DNA from: an uncultured Mucilaginibacter sp.
GTDB taxonomy: Bacteria; Bacteroidota; Bacteroidia; Sphingobacteriales; Sphingobacteriaceae
Length of the DNA: 45,181 bases
NCBI RefSeq assembly: GCF_937859865.1
Contig: NZ_CALMAT010000007.1
Coordinates: 1-45,181, forward strand
Reading direction: 5' to 3'
Positions 33,227-41,897 of the stretch are shown piece after piece; position 1 is the stretch's first letter; every line of letters starts with the position of its first letter. The notes beneath the pieces are model-generated. The model was not told the origin of the DNA. It worked only from the letters and a program-made list of their open reading frames with translations, and did no database searches. Position numbers and translations under genes: made by a program.

Positions 33227-33877
33227 ATGAAAGAAATCTGGGAACATTTATCAAACTTAGTGGATGCAGAAGCAATCATCAGCAAGGGCGGAATTTACCT
33301 GGTCTTTTTTATTGTTTTTGCAGAAACCGGTTTGTTCTTTGGGTTTTTTCTGCCAGGTGATTACTTGCTGTTTTTAGCAGGCATTTTTTGTGCCACCGGT
33401 TTGCTGGAGGTTTCCATTTACCATTTACTGGCCACCTTGTTTCTGGCCGGCGTACTGGGCAATTATGTAGGTTACTGGTTTGGGCGCAGCACCGGCCGAA
33501 GGTTGTTTAACCGCGAAGACTCCTTTTTCTTTAAAAAGCGCTACGTTTACATGGCCGAAGACTTTTTTAAAAAATATGGCGGTATGGCCCTTGTTTTTGG
33601 CCGCTTTTTTCCGATAATCCGAACTTTTGCACCTATCTTTGCGGGTGTTGCAAAAGTCAGTTTTCAAAAATTCACGCTTTTTAATTTGTTGGGGAGCTTT
33701 TTTTGGGTGATGCTGCTCACATTGCTTGGCTTTTTCCTGGGCATAAAATTCCCTGGAATTGTTCATTATATGCCCTATATTATTGTCGGCTTGATTGCTT
33801 TTACGGCAACGCCTATCGTAATTGCCTATTTTAAATCAGCAAAAAACAATTTTGGCCAAAACGACTTACCAAACTGA
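33227..33877 (+). CDS. DedA family (VTT-domain) membrane protein
   Basis: 216 residues from the ATG at 33227. The DedA pattern is clear: [20 protein letters not shown] with the conserved E and G-D pair early, [20 protein letters not shown] in the middle, and [20 protein letters not shown] with the family arginines. Several re-entrant and membrane segments follow. DedA proteins act in membrane-lipid (undecaprenyl phosphate or phospholipid) translocation and proton-motive-force maintenance; which of these applies is not readable. It is followed by ppa after 25 nt. Confidence 0.9.
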   Translation: MKEIWEHLSNLVDAEAIISKGGIYLVFFIVFAETGLFFGFFLPGDYLLFLAGIFCATGLLEVSIYHLLATLFLAGVLGNYVGYWFGRSTGRRLFNREDSFFFKKRYVYMAEDFFKKYGGMALVFGRFFPIIRTFAPIFAGVAKVSFQKFTLFNLLGSFFWVMLLTLLGFFLGIKFPGIVHYMPYIIVGLIAFTATPIVIAYFKSAKNNFGQNDLPN

Positions 33878-33902
33878 AAATAAATATAAAACACAATTGA
33901 TT

Positions 33903-34460
33903 ATGACTCCAGAACATTCTTGGCATAGCATTCCGCCTGGCGAAGGTAATAACTCTCCTAAAATTGTTAATGCAATTATCGAAATCCCAAAAGGCTCTAA
34001 ATGTAAATACGAAATAGATAAAGATTACGGCCTGCTCCGATTAGACCGCGTGCTGTTCTCCTCGGTAATGTACCCGGCCAATTATGGTTTTATCCCGCAA
34101 ACTTATTGTGATGATAATGATCCGTTAGATATTTTGGTCATCTGTTCGCAGGAAGTGGTGCCGATGTGTTTGCTCGAAGCCAAAGTAATCGGTGTAATGC
34201 ACATGGTAGACAAAGGCGAACGCGACGATAAAATTATTGCTGTTGCCGCCAAAGATATGTCGGTAAACTATATCAATGATATTTTAGACCTTCCGCCGCA
34301 CACCGAAGCAGAAATTACGCGTTTTTTTGAAGATTATAAAAAATTGGAACACAGTAACGCCGTTACAGTCGAGCAATTTGAAGGTAAAGATGCAGCTTAC
34401 CGGATAATTGAAGAAAGTATCGAGCTGTACAAAGCAACGTTCCAGAAAGAAATTATTTAA
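33903..34460 (+). CDS. ppa: Inorganic pyrophosphatase (family I)
   Basis: 185 residues from the ATG at 33903; an in-frame extension upstream overlaps dedA and lacks family resemblance. It hydrolyses pyrophosphate to phosphate in the cytoplasm using Mg2+. The active-site residues are in [39 protein letters not shown] (signature with three acidic ligands) and [13 protein letters not shown]. Its stop overlaps the next start (TAATG), so it is coupled to the CNNM gene. Confidence 0.96.
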   Translation: MTPEHSWHSIPPGEGNNSPKIVNAIIEIPKGSKCKYEIDKDYGLLRLDRVLFSSVMYPANYGFIPQTYCDDNDPLDILVICSQEVVPMCLLEAKVIGVMHMVDKGERDDKIIAVAAKDMSVNYINDILDLPPHTEAEITRFFEDYKKLEHSNAVTVEQFEGKDAAYRIIEESIELYKATFQKEII

Positions 34461-35800
34461 TGGGTCCCGATCTTGACATTAGCGGTTTTCATGCCTTCTT
34501 AACTGTTTTTTTAGTATTCCTAAACGGTTTTTTTGTTGCTGCCGAATTTGCAATTGTTAAGGTACGGTCTTCTCAAATTGAAGTCCAGGCAAAAACCGGC
34601 AGCCAGGTAGCCAAAATAACCAAAAGTATCATTCATCACTTGGATGAATACCTGGCCGCCACGCAATTGGGGATTACGCTTGCCTCATTAGGCTTGGGTT
34701 GGGTAGGTGAGGAGGTAATGAAAAAGCTGGTTTTTAGCTTATTTGGCTTTTTACATGTTTCTATATCAGGTGCTTTTGCGCAAAATCTCGGCTACTTTTT
34801 AGCCTTTTTAATTATTACGGTCATGCATATTGTTTTTGGCGAATTGGCGCCAAAAACTTTTGCCATACAGCAGCCTGTCCGTACCAGTTTGTTTGTTGCT
34901 TTGCCATTGCGTTTTTTCTATGTGGTTTTCCGGCCGTTTATCTGGTTGCTGAACGGTTTTGCCAATGGGATTTTAAAACTGTTTGGGATAGAAAATGTAA
35001 GCACAAACGAAGCACACCACAGTTCGGAAGAGCTGCAGTATCTATTAGACCAGGGCAAAGAAAGCGGCGCTTTGGATTCTACCGAGCATGAACTAATTAA
35101 AAACGTGTTTGATTTTAACGAGCGGGTTGTTAAAAATATCATGGTTCCGAGGACAAAAATATCCGGTGTAGAACTGCACTTAAACAAAGATGAACTGTTA
35201 AACCGGATCATCAAAGAAGGCTATTCCAGGATGCCGGTTTATGATGACACGATGGACAAGATCGTAGGCATTGTGCAAGCAAAGGATATTTTGCCGCTGC
35301 TGGTTAACCAAACCGAATTCAACTTAAGCGATATCATCCGTAAACCCTACTTCATCCCCGAAACCAAAAGGATTAATGACTTGATGGCCGAGCTTCAGCT
35401 AAGGCGCATCCAGATTGCTATTGTTTTAGATGAATTTGGTGGCACTGCCGGTATGGTTACCATGGAAGACATTGTGGAAGAGATTGTAGGGGAGATACAG
35501 GATGAATATGATGAGGAAAAACCAATTGTAGAGCAAATTACTTCGACGGAGTTTGTGGTGAACGCTTTGGCCAGTATTTATGATGTGAACGGGCAATTGC
35601 CGCACGACCTGCCTGAAGACGGCGATTTTGATACTGTTTCCGGCTGGCTGGGTGATATTTTTGGCAAAATCCCGGAAGTGGGCGAGCAAAAGGAAGCCAA
35701 CGGCTACAACATTACTGTTTTAAAAAAATCAGACCAGAACATCGAATCGGTTAAGTTGGAATTGTTGCTGAACGAGGAAGACGTAATTGATAACCATTAA
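34460..35800 (+). CDS. CNNM/CorC-type (UPF0053, hemolysin-related) transporter
   Basis: 446 residues. The DUF21/CNNM membrane domain (about 10-190) begins FLVFLNGFFVAAEFAIVKVR and includes LAATQLGITLASLGLGWVGE. Two CBS domains follow (KNIMVPRTKISGVELH and GYSRMPVYDDTMDKIVGIVQ; then PETKRINDLMAELQLRR and DEFGGTAGMVTMEDIVEEIV), and a CorC/HlyC domain ends the protein. Members move Mg2+ or related ions, with CBS domains binding nucleotides; a true hemolysin role is unlikely. It overlaps ppa by 1 nt. Confidence 0.92.
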   Translation: MGPDLDISGFHAFLTVFLVFLNGFFVAAEFAIVKVRSSQIEVQAKTGSQVAKITKSIIHHLDEYLAATQLGITLASLGLGWVGEEVMKKLVFSLFGFLHVSISGAFAQNLGYFLAFLIITVMHIVFGELAPKTFAIQQPVRTSLFVALPLRFFYVVFRPFIWLLNGFANGILKLFGIENVSTNEAHHSSEELQYLLDQGKESGALDSTEHELIKNVFDFNERVVKNIMVPRTKISGVELHLNKDELLNRIIKEGYSRMPVYDDTMDKIVGIVQAKDILPLLVNQTEFNLSDIIRKPYFIPETKRINDLMAELQLRRIQIAIVLDEFGGTAGMVTMEDIVEEIVGEIQDEYDEEKPIVEQITSTEFVVNALASIYDVNGQLPHDLPEDGDFDTVSGWLGDIFGKIPEVGEQKEANGYNITVLKKSDQNIESVKLELLLNEEDVIDNH

Positions 35801-35812
35801 TTGCTTTGTTAC

Positions 35813-36514
35813 ATGTACTTGTTTTATGCCCCTGGTTTAGATCTGCAGGATTGCTTTTTAAATGAGGAAGAAAGCAGGCATTGCTGTAAAGTTTTGCGTT
35901 TGCAAAAAGAAGGTACAATTGAAGTAATTGATGGGAAAGGCAATTTCTATCATGCTAAGATTACGGACGCTAACCCTAAAAAAACCCGTTTTACCATTTT
36001 ACAAACACAGCATGAATTTGGCAAGCGAAATCATTATCTGCACATGGTCATTGCGCCAACCAAAAATATCGAACGGCTGGAATGGTTTGTAGAAAAAGCA
36101 ACCGAAATTGGCATTGACGAGATTACGCCCATTCTTTGCCAACGTTCAGAACGTAAAACCATCAACCACGAAAGGCTGAACAAGGTAATCACTTCCGCAG
36201 TAAAACAATCGCTTAAAGCATATCACCCCAAATTAAACTCGCTGACTGATTTATCAACTTTGATAAACGTGCCAGCAAATGCCCAAAAATGGATGGCACA
36301 TTGTATGGACACCGAAAAAGTACCGATAAAAGAAGCATTGCGGCCGCAGCAAAACTATTTAATTTTGATTGGCCCGGAAGGCGATTTTTCTCCGCAGGAA
36401 ATTGATTTCGCTTTAAAAAACCAATATCAGGCCATAACTTTAGGCAACAGCCGTTTAAGAACAGAAACGGCTGCACTGGAAGCCTGTTTTGAAGTCAACT
36501 TTTTAAACCGATGA
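35813..36514 (+). CDS. rsmE: 16S rRNA m3U1498 methyltransferase
   Basis: 233 residues from the ATG at 35813, 12 bp after the CNNM gene. RsmE methylates N3 of U1498 in 16S rRNA using SAM. The N-terminal PUA-like part includes EESRHCCKVLRLQKEG; the C-terminal SPOUT domain with its knot has HLHMVIAPTKNIERLEWFVE, EKATEIGIDEITPILCQRSE, ILIGPEGDFSPQEID and LGNSRLRTETAALEA. An exact repeat core GATAAAAGAAGCAT lies inside the gene at 36325-36338. Its stop overlaps the next start (ATGA). Confidence 0.94.
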   Translation: MYLFYAPGLDLQDCFLNEEESRHCCKVLRLQKEGTIEVIDGKGNFYHAKITDANPKKTRFTILQTQHEFGKRNHYLHMVIAPTKNIERLEWFVEKATEIGIDEITPILCQRSERKTINHERLNKVITSAVKQSLKAYHPKLNSLTDLSTLINVPANAQKWMAHCMDTEKVPIKEALRPQQNYLILIGPEGDFSPQEIDFALKNQYQAITLGNSRLRTETAALEACFEVNFLNR

Positions 36515-37158
36515 TAAAATACCTGCTCATTTGTTTTTTGTCTTTGTTGAGTTTTACAGAACCAACTTACAAAATTGCTAAAATAAAATACAATGGCGGC
36601 GGCGATTGGTACGGTGACAGGACTGCTTTGACCAACCTGATTAAATTTTGCAACGACAACCTGAAAACCAATATTAAGCCCGAAGAAGATGTAGTAGAAG
36701 TGGGCAGTGAAACTTTGTTCAATTATCCGTTTGTGTTTTTGACCGGGCACGGAAACGTTGTTTTTTCTGCACAGGAAGTTAAAAACCTGCGCAAATATTT
36801 AACAGGTGGCGGTTTTTTGCACATTGACGATAATTACGGTTTGAACGAATTTATCCGTCCGCAAATGAAAAAGGTTTTCCCCGAACTGGATTTTGTAGAA
36901 CTGCCGGCCAACCATCCCATTTTTCACCAGAAATTTGCTTTCCCAAATGGCTTGCCCAAAATACACGAACATGACGGTAAAAGGCCGCAAGGGTTTGGGC
37001 TGATCTACAAAGGCCGTTTGGTTTGTTTTTATACTTACGAATGCGACCTGGGCAACGGTTGGGAAGATTTTGGAACTTATGCAGGAGATACGCAGGAAAG
37101 CCGCTTAAAAGCTTTGAAAATGGGCGCCAACCTTATTCAATATGCTTTAACACAATAA
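36511..37158 (+). CDS. DUF4159 domain protein
   Basis: 215 residues with an N-terminal hydrophobic signal (MIKYLLICFLSLLSF), so it is probably periplasmic. The rest fits DUF4159: KYNGGGDWYGDRTALTNLI at the start, LTGHGNVVFSAQEVKNLRKY, GGGFLHIDDNYGLNEF, and the C-terminal MGANLIQYAL. The glutamine-amidotransferase-like fold is expected but no catalytic role is established. It overlaps rsmE by 4 nt and ends the plus-strand run that began at dedA. Confidence 0.85.
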   Translation: MIKYLLICFLSLLSFTEPTYKIAKIKYNGGGDWYGDRTALTNLIKFCNDNLKTNIKPEEDVVEVGSETLFNYPFVFLTGHGNVVFSAQEVKNLRKYLTGGGFLHIDDNYGLNEFIRPQMKKVFPELDFVELPANHPIFHQKFAFPNGLPKIHEHDGKRPQGFGLIYKGRLVCFYTYECDLGNGWEDFGTYAGDTQESRLKALKMGANLIQYALTQ

Positions 37159-37202
37159 GTTTTTTTGTATTAGGTTAGTTTGATAGCAGATGTCAGAGAT
37201 AC

Positions 37203-37354
37203 ATGCTTCTTTTACCGGTATAAATTTAGTGCCTGTTTAAACTTCACTTATTTAGATTTCCATGCTTCTTTTACCATATAAAATTGGTGATTGCAACAAC
37301 TTGTACAAATTAAAAATCAAGGGCTTGCCAATTTTTAGGTGATAAAAGAAGCAT
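37203..37354. repeat. Solo arm plus inverted repeat pair in the 37.2-kb gap
   Basis: In the 403 bp between the convergent DUF4159 and receiver genes, a solo arm ATGCTTCTTTTACC followed by GGTATAAATTTAG lies at 37203. A full pair runs 37262-37354, with the right arm GATAAAAGAAGCAT preceded by CCAATTTTTAGGT. Interiors are AT-rich. The remaining 37355-37561 is AT-rich with no gene or RNA I can support. Confidence 0.8.
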
Positions 37355-37561
37355 GGCCAAACCTTTTGTACAAATTAAAATAAACCTTTAATGTTTTTGG
37401 TAACTTTAAAAATAAGGCTTGAGATTGTAAAATAAGGTATTGTACTAATTGTTGGTAAGATTAAAGGAGCAAAACTTATTTTTTTAATCTTGGATAATTG
37501 TTTGAATGGTTGTAAAGTTAATTGTTATCCAAGTAAAGCATCAACTATCAATTGTGCAAGT

Positions 37562-37948
37562 TTAGCTTGCCATCAGATCCAGTAAACTTTCTGTTTTGAG
37601 TGGCTTCTCTAAAAAGAACTTAACAGATTGGTAAGCACTGATCCTGTCGGTATATTGTTTGTTGATGGATGAAGTAAGTGCACAAATTAAATAATTGTCT
37701 TGGATGTTTTTTGGAAGGTTTTCAAAAGCTTCTACAAATTCAAAACCATCCATTAACGGCATGTAAATATCCAGGATGATGATGCTTTTGGTGGTGGCAA
37801 CAGTATTTAAAACATAGTCAAAAGCTTCGTGCGGGCTTAAAAAAGATTGAATAGTAAAAGAAGCTTTTAATGTTTGCAGTCTTTTTTTAATCAGGTAACA
37901 ATCTTCTTTGCTATCATCAATTATAATAAAGTTGGTAATATCCTGCAT
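37562..37948 (-). CDS. Stand-alone receiver-domain response regulator
   Basis: 128 residues, only a REC domain. It has the acidic pair (D11, D12 in IIIDDSKEDC), the phospho-acceptor aspartate in IIILDIYMPLMDGFEF (near residue 57), a Thr/Ser in ALTSS and the lysine in FFLEKPLK. Without an output domain it probably passes or blocks phosphate, or acts by protein contact. It is the last gene of a five-gene minus-strand operon, 4 nt after the REC-histidine kinase gene. Confidence 0.9.
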   Translation of the reverse strand: MQDITNFIIIDDSKEDCYLIKKRLQTLKASFTIQSFLSPHEAFDYVLNTVATTKSIIILDIYMPLMDGFEFVEAFENLPKNIQDNYLICALTSSINKQYTDRISAYQSVKFFLEKPLKTESLLDLMAS

Positions 37949-37952
37949 TTTA

Positions 37953-39044
37953 TTATTTACTTGGAACTGTAATTACAAATGTTGTGCCTTTATTAAAAAC
38001 AGAAGTTACAGAAATTTGGCCGCCTATTTTTGTAACGGCATCTTTAACATTGTACAAGCCAATGCCAGATCCAACTTCTTCTGCCGTGGCCCTAAAAAAC
38101 ATGTTAAAAATATCGCCCACAAATTTATCTTGTATGCCTATCCCGTTGTCTATTACTTGTATGGTAGCTGTCCCTATTTTTACTTTGATATCCAATTCAA
38201 CATATTTGTCCGGTTTGTCTTTTTGCTGGTATTTAAATGCATTGGACAAAAGGTTGCTTAGGATAATTTTAAGCGACATGGTGTCGCTCCTAAAATTATC
38301 TTTTTGTTCTACTTTTGTAACAAAGTTTATATTTTTCATCTTGGTAGTTACCTTAAAGTTTTCTACCTGGTCTTTTATAATATCTGCAAAATTCACTTCT
38401 TCAATTTGCAGTTCACCTTGTTTTAAACTGTAATAATCATGGATGTTGAGGATAAAAGTGTCCAGCTTTTTAACTGATTTTTCCATCAGCCGCAGCATCT
38501 CTTTTATTTCGTCAATATTATCAATGTATTGCGCCACATCTGCGGCACCCATAATGCTCAGCAACGGCCCACGGAGGTCATGCGATACGCTATAGGCAAA
38601 CTTTTCCAGTTCTTTATAGGCCTTTTCCAGCTCTGTGTTTTTTATAGAAAGCATAGAAGTAACCATGTAAAACTTGTTGGCCTGTTCGATACAAGATATG
38701 ATATCCTCCGGAAGGTAAGGCTTCCTTAAATACCGAAAAATATTGCCGCGGTTGATCGAATCAATAACCGATTCTACATCGGTAAAACCGGTCAGCAGAA
38801 TACGGACAGGCAGCGGATAAGTACGTTGGATTTCTACAAAAAAATCAACACCGCTGATGTCTGGCATGCGCTGGTCGCAAAAGAAAACACGGATGTCGGG
38901 GTTTTCTTTCAGGTGCTGGCGGGCCTCATCACTGTTAAGAGCTACCAAAATGGTATAATTTAACCTGAATGACGCTTTAAACCCAATCAGGTTTTGAGGC
39001 TCATCATCCAAATACAAAACTTTAATTTTATCCGTGCTGCTCAC
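37953..39044 (-). CDS. REC-histidine kinase (receiver fused to kinase)
   Basis: 363 residues. An N-terminal REC domain (about 1-125) has VLYLDDEPQNLIGF, the phospho-acceptor in FFCDQRMPDISGVDFF, LLTGFTDVESVI and the lysine of YLRKPYLPED. After a short coiled coil come the HisKA helix FAYSVSHDLRGPLLSIMG (phospho-acceptor His) and an HATPase domain with NLLSNAFKYQ, VIDNGIGIQ and GSGIGLYNVKDAV. Such REC-kinases take a signal through their receiver instead of a membrane sensor. It overlaps the upstream sensor kinase by 17 nt. The REC part closely resembles the response regulator at 44304-44768. Confidence 0.92.
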   Translation of the reverse strand: MSSTDKIKVLYLDDEPQNLIGFKASFRLNYTILVALNSDEARQHLKENPDIRVFFCDQRMPDISGVDFFVEIQRTYPLPVRILLTGFTDVESVIDSINRGNIFRYLRKPYLPEDIISCIEQANKFYMVTSMLSIKNTELEKAYKELEKFAYSVSHDLRGPLLSIMGAADVAQYIDNIDEIKEMLRLMEKSVKKLDTFILNIHDYYSLKQGELQIEEVNFADIIKDQVENFKVTTKMKNINFVTKVEQKDNFRSDTMSLKIILSNLLSNAFKYQQKDKPDKYVELDIKVKIGTATIQVIDNGIGIQDKFVGDIFNMFFRATAEEVGSGIGLYNVKDAVTKIGGQISVTSVFNKGTTFVITVPSK

Positions 39045-41190
39045 TTTGGTAGTCTTCTAATAGGTACTCGTCAAATATAAGGTGTAATTTTAATATAAAG
39101 GTTGTCCCTTCGCCTTCGGCCGAATTTATATAAATTTCGCCATGGTGTTTTTTAATCGTGTTGTACACGATGGACATGCCCAGGCCAGTACCTACACCCA
39201 CGTTTTTGGTGGTAAAAAAAGGTTCAAATATTTTGTTCTTTGTCGCTTCGCTCATGCCGGTGCCGTTATCGGCAATGGTAATCAGCAAATATTTTTCATC
39301 GCAAGCGGTCGTTATTTCTAACACCCCGCCAGGCTCTTTGCCAAATTTTTCATCAATGGCATAGATTGCATTAGAGATAATGTTTAAAAATACCTGGTTC
39401 AGTTTGCCGGGAAAGCATTCGATCACCGGAATTTGGCCAAAGTTTCTGATTACCCGGATGTTTTTGCCGATGATATTGTTGGCAACCAACAACGTTGAGG
39501 CCAGGCCTTCGTTGATATCGGCTTTTTTAAGGTCGTCCTCGTCCAAGCGGGCAAATATTTTCAGCCCTTTTACAATTTCGGCCGTGCGCGAAGCGCCTTC
39601 GTGTATCCCGTTCAGCAATTGGCCGATCTCTAATTTCAGGTAGTCAAAATCAATTTCTTCTTTGTACTCGTCAATCTGCTGCTGCTTTTTGCTAACCGGT
39701 ATTTCTGATAAACCTACGTTTTCCATCGTTTGGATGGCATCCACCAGCAGGTCAACATCGCGTTTCAAGGGTTCTATGTTGGCCGAAACAAAATTGATCG
39801 GGTTGTTGATCTCGTGGGCAATGCCCGCGGTAAGTTGCCCCAACGAAGCCATTTTTTCTGCTTCTACCAATTGTGTCTGGGCTTCTTTCAAATCAGTAAG
39901 GGTTTTGCTTAAATTTTTGTTTGTCTCTACCAGTTCAAATGTACGTTCTTCTACCTTGTGTTCCAAAATATTATTTTGGTTTTTTGCTGATTCGACTTTT
40001 TCTTGTGCGGTAACCAATGCCTGTGCCTGCAGTTCTTCTTTTTCTTTTTTGTAAGTGTTTATCTTATCTGCAAGGGCGAAAGATAGTAATGTTACTTCAA
40101 TTGCAGAACCTATTAATATTGAATTACTGGTAAATGTACTATAAGCAAGTATACCAACATCTTTTAATATGTAGATTATAACTCCTACTAAAAAAAAACT
40201 CCACGATATATTTAAAAATAGTGCAGGTTTATAACCTTTTTTATAAACTATTAACCCAAATACTATTATTAGAATAGATTCAATTCCGTTTACAATCTGA
40301 AAAAGCTGTTGTGCTAAAATGTAAAAATTTAATAGAGCAAAAATAATTCCAATAATATCTGCAATTATTAAAACTTTACAGAGATTATAAAACAGAGGTG
40401 AGTTATATTTTGCATTTAAAAAGCTTGATGAAAATAACAAAGACACAATTCCGGACAAACCTATGATAATAATTTGAGCATGAATAATAATCCAAGTATT
40501 CTCTGGCCAAAGATATTTTCCAGCATAACCTTTCAAGCATGCTTGTGTTAATCCTATAACTGATATATATAGCACATAGAATAAATAATTGTTATCTTGA
40601 ACTGTTAAATAAATAAACAGATTGTAAAAGAACATAACAAAAATTATCCCAATATAGATTCCAAATAAATATTGGTCAAAACTTATAGAATATAGTATAT
40701 CATATTCTGAACCAATAGACATCGGAAGTTGTATAACACTATTGCTATAGGCTTTTAAAAAAAAAGTACGGGCGTTGTTACGAGGTATATAAACTTTAAA
40801 AATTGGAGTAGAGCTTTTAAATAACCTACTTGAAAAAGGAATATACTCACCGAGTTTTGTTGATGTTAGTTTCCCATTTTCTGGTTTATATAGCTCTAAA
40901 GAACTTATTGTACTGTTTAATATTTGAAAGAGTAAATTACTATCATCACTATTATTTTCAATGGTTATTTTAAACCAATAAACCGAAGTTGATAAACCAA
41001 AGTTTGGAGTTAGGCTTGTTGTTTTATAATTAAGATTTACTGCATCTTTAATTGTTAAAAATTTAGTTTTATCTTCATAAAATGAAACGTTTTTTATTTT
41101 CACAAAACCGATGTTTGCAAAAGACGGTTTTGTTATTAAACAAGTGCAATTTATAATTATTATTACAATAAGGCTTTTATGCTTACACAT
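39028..41190 (-). CDS. 7TM-DISM sensor histidine kinase
   Basis: 720 residues. A signal or anchor segment (about 8-25) precedes a periplasmic 7TMR-DISMED2-type domain (about 30-170, with STSVYWFKITIENNSDDSNL and TRTFFLKAYSN-like strands), seven membrane helices (about 180-375), a coiled coil (about 378-455), a HisKA helix with AGIAHEINNPINFV and an HATPase with VFLNIISNAIYAID, ADNGTGMS and GLGMSIVYNTIKKHHG. It senses an extracellular or periplasmic ligand, in this family often a carbohydrate or small molecule. The sensor half is AT-rich and the kinase half is not. It starts directly after the acyltransferase gene with no gap. Confidence 0.9.
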   Translation of the reverse strand: MCKHKSLIVIIIINCTCLITKPSFANIGFVKIKNVSFYEDKTKFLTIKDAVNLNYKTTSLTPNFGLSTSVYWFKITIENNSDDSNLLFQILNSTISSLELYKPENGKLTSTKLGEYIPFSSRLFKSSTPIFKVYIPRNNARTFFLKAYSNSVIQLPMSIGSEYDILYSISFDQYLFGIYIGIIFVMFFYNLFIYLTVQDNNYLFYVLYISVIGLTQACLKGYAGKYLWPENTWIIIHAQIIIIGLSGIVSLLFSSSFLNAKYNSPLFYNLCKVLIIADIIGIIFALLNFYILAQQLFQIVNGIESILIIVFGLIVYKKGYKPALFLNISWSFFLVGVIIYILKDVGILAYSTFTSNSILIGSAIEVTLLSFALADKINTYKKEKEELQAQALVTAQEKVESAKNQNNILEHKVEERTFELVETNKNLSKTLTDLKEAQTQLVEAEKMASLGQLTAGIAHEINNPINFVSANIEPLKRDVDLLVDAIQTMENVGLSEIPVSKKQQQIDEYKEEIDFDYLKLEIGQLLNGIHEGASRTAEIVKGLKIFARLDEDDLKKADINEGLASTLLVANNIIGKNIRVIRNFGQIPVIECFPGKLNQVFLNIISNAIYAIDEKFGKEPGGVLEITTACDEKYLLITIADNGTGMSEATKNKIFEPFFTTKNVGVGTGLGMSIVYNTIKKHHGEIYINSAEGEGTTFILKLHLIFDEYLLEDYQSEQHG

Positions 41191-41886
41191 TTACATTTTT
41201 AAAATTAAATTATACTCAACTCTAATTTCACCTTTCGGGCCTTTTTCTATGTTGTGCATTATTCTTTTATAACACAAGTCATTAATAAAGTCACGACTTT
41301 CTTCTGTTGCGGTTTCAAGATTATTTATATCTTTAATAATCATTGCTGTTGCTATAAGATCTAATTTAGGGTAATTAAAAAATCCATCATTACCTAATGA
41401 TCTTTCAATTACAAATCCAGATTTTGAACACATTTTTACAGTTGCAGGGGCACATAAAGCGATCATTGTTTTTAATCGTAAGATTCTTGCTAATGCAATT
41501 CCATTTCTTATTAAGAAATTACTACCTATTCCATATCCGGCAATTTCCCTCGAATTCCATAGTCCACATAATTCTGCTATAAAGTTATATTTATATTCAT
41601 CAACAATATCATATATTCTTATATCAATCTGCTTAACAGCATCAATAATAGGTAACGGTAAATCATCATCTGCAATTTGTACTCTGGCACCACCAACTAC
41701 TTTTCCGTCTTCTACAGATTCAACAAGTATAACGTAAGTATTTTTATGGTTCATCCATAATGCTTTATTGGATGTTATCATGGTTATACCATAAATTTCT
41801 AAAACCTTTCTATGGCCTTCTATAAATCGCAAACATGCTTCGGGTTCATCAATAGCTCTAAATACTCTAAATACGAGCGAATTCAT
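41191..41886 (-). CDS. GNAT/LuxI-like acyltransferase
   Basis: 231 residues. The pattern resembles the GNAT fold as used by acyl-homoserine-lactone synthases and related N-acyl amino acid synthases: an N-terminal helix-strand with RFIEGHRKVLEIYGI, a strand YVILVESVEDGKVVGGARVQ, the middle FIAELCGLWNSREIAGYGIG (compare the ELxRLxV-type segment of LuxI proteins), LIRNGIALARILRLKTMIAL, and a last strand-helix KMCSKSGFVIERS. I do not see the full set of conserved LuxI residues, so AHL synthesis itself is not claimed. It is AT-rich, 11 nt after the E1-nitroreductase gene and directly abutting the sensor kinase. Confidence 0.6.
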   Translation of the reverse strand: MNSLVFRVFRAIDEPEACLRFIEGHRKVLEIYGITMITSNKALWMNHKNTYVILVESVEDGKVVGGARVQIADDDLPLPIIDAVKQIDIRIYDIVDEYKYNFIAELCGLWNSREIAGYGIGSNFLIRNGIALARILRLKTMIALCAPATVKMCSKSGFVIERSLGNDGFFNYPKLDLIATAMIIKDINNLETATEESRDFINDLCYKRIMHNIEKGPKGEIRVEYNLILKM

Positions 41887-41897
41887 TGATATGTTAC

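Noticed and set aside
34460-35800. True hemolysin
   Set aside because: The DUF21-CBS-CorC layout is that of ion transporters; the hemolysin name is historical.
36325-36338. Exact repeat core inside rsmE, and near copies in the EamA gene (10444), the M56 gene (2081), the epimerase gene (326) and nuoD (about 21993)
   Set aside because: In coding regions the bases mostly spell Lys-Glu-Ala/Val with the favoured codons AAA GAA GCA, so chance is sufficient; they were not counted as elements.
3817-37354. CRISPR array
   Set aside because: The repeats are scattered, inverted and irregularly spaced with no constant-length spacers and no cas genes.
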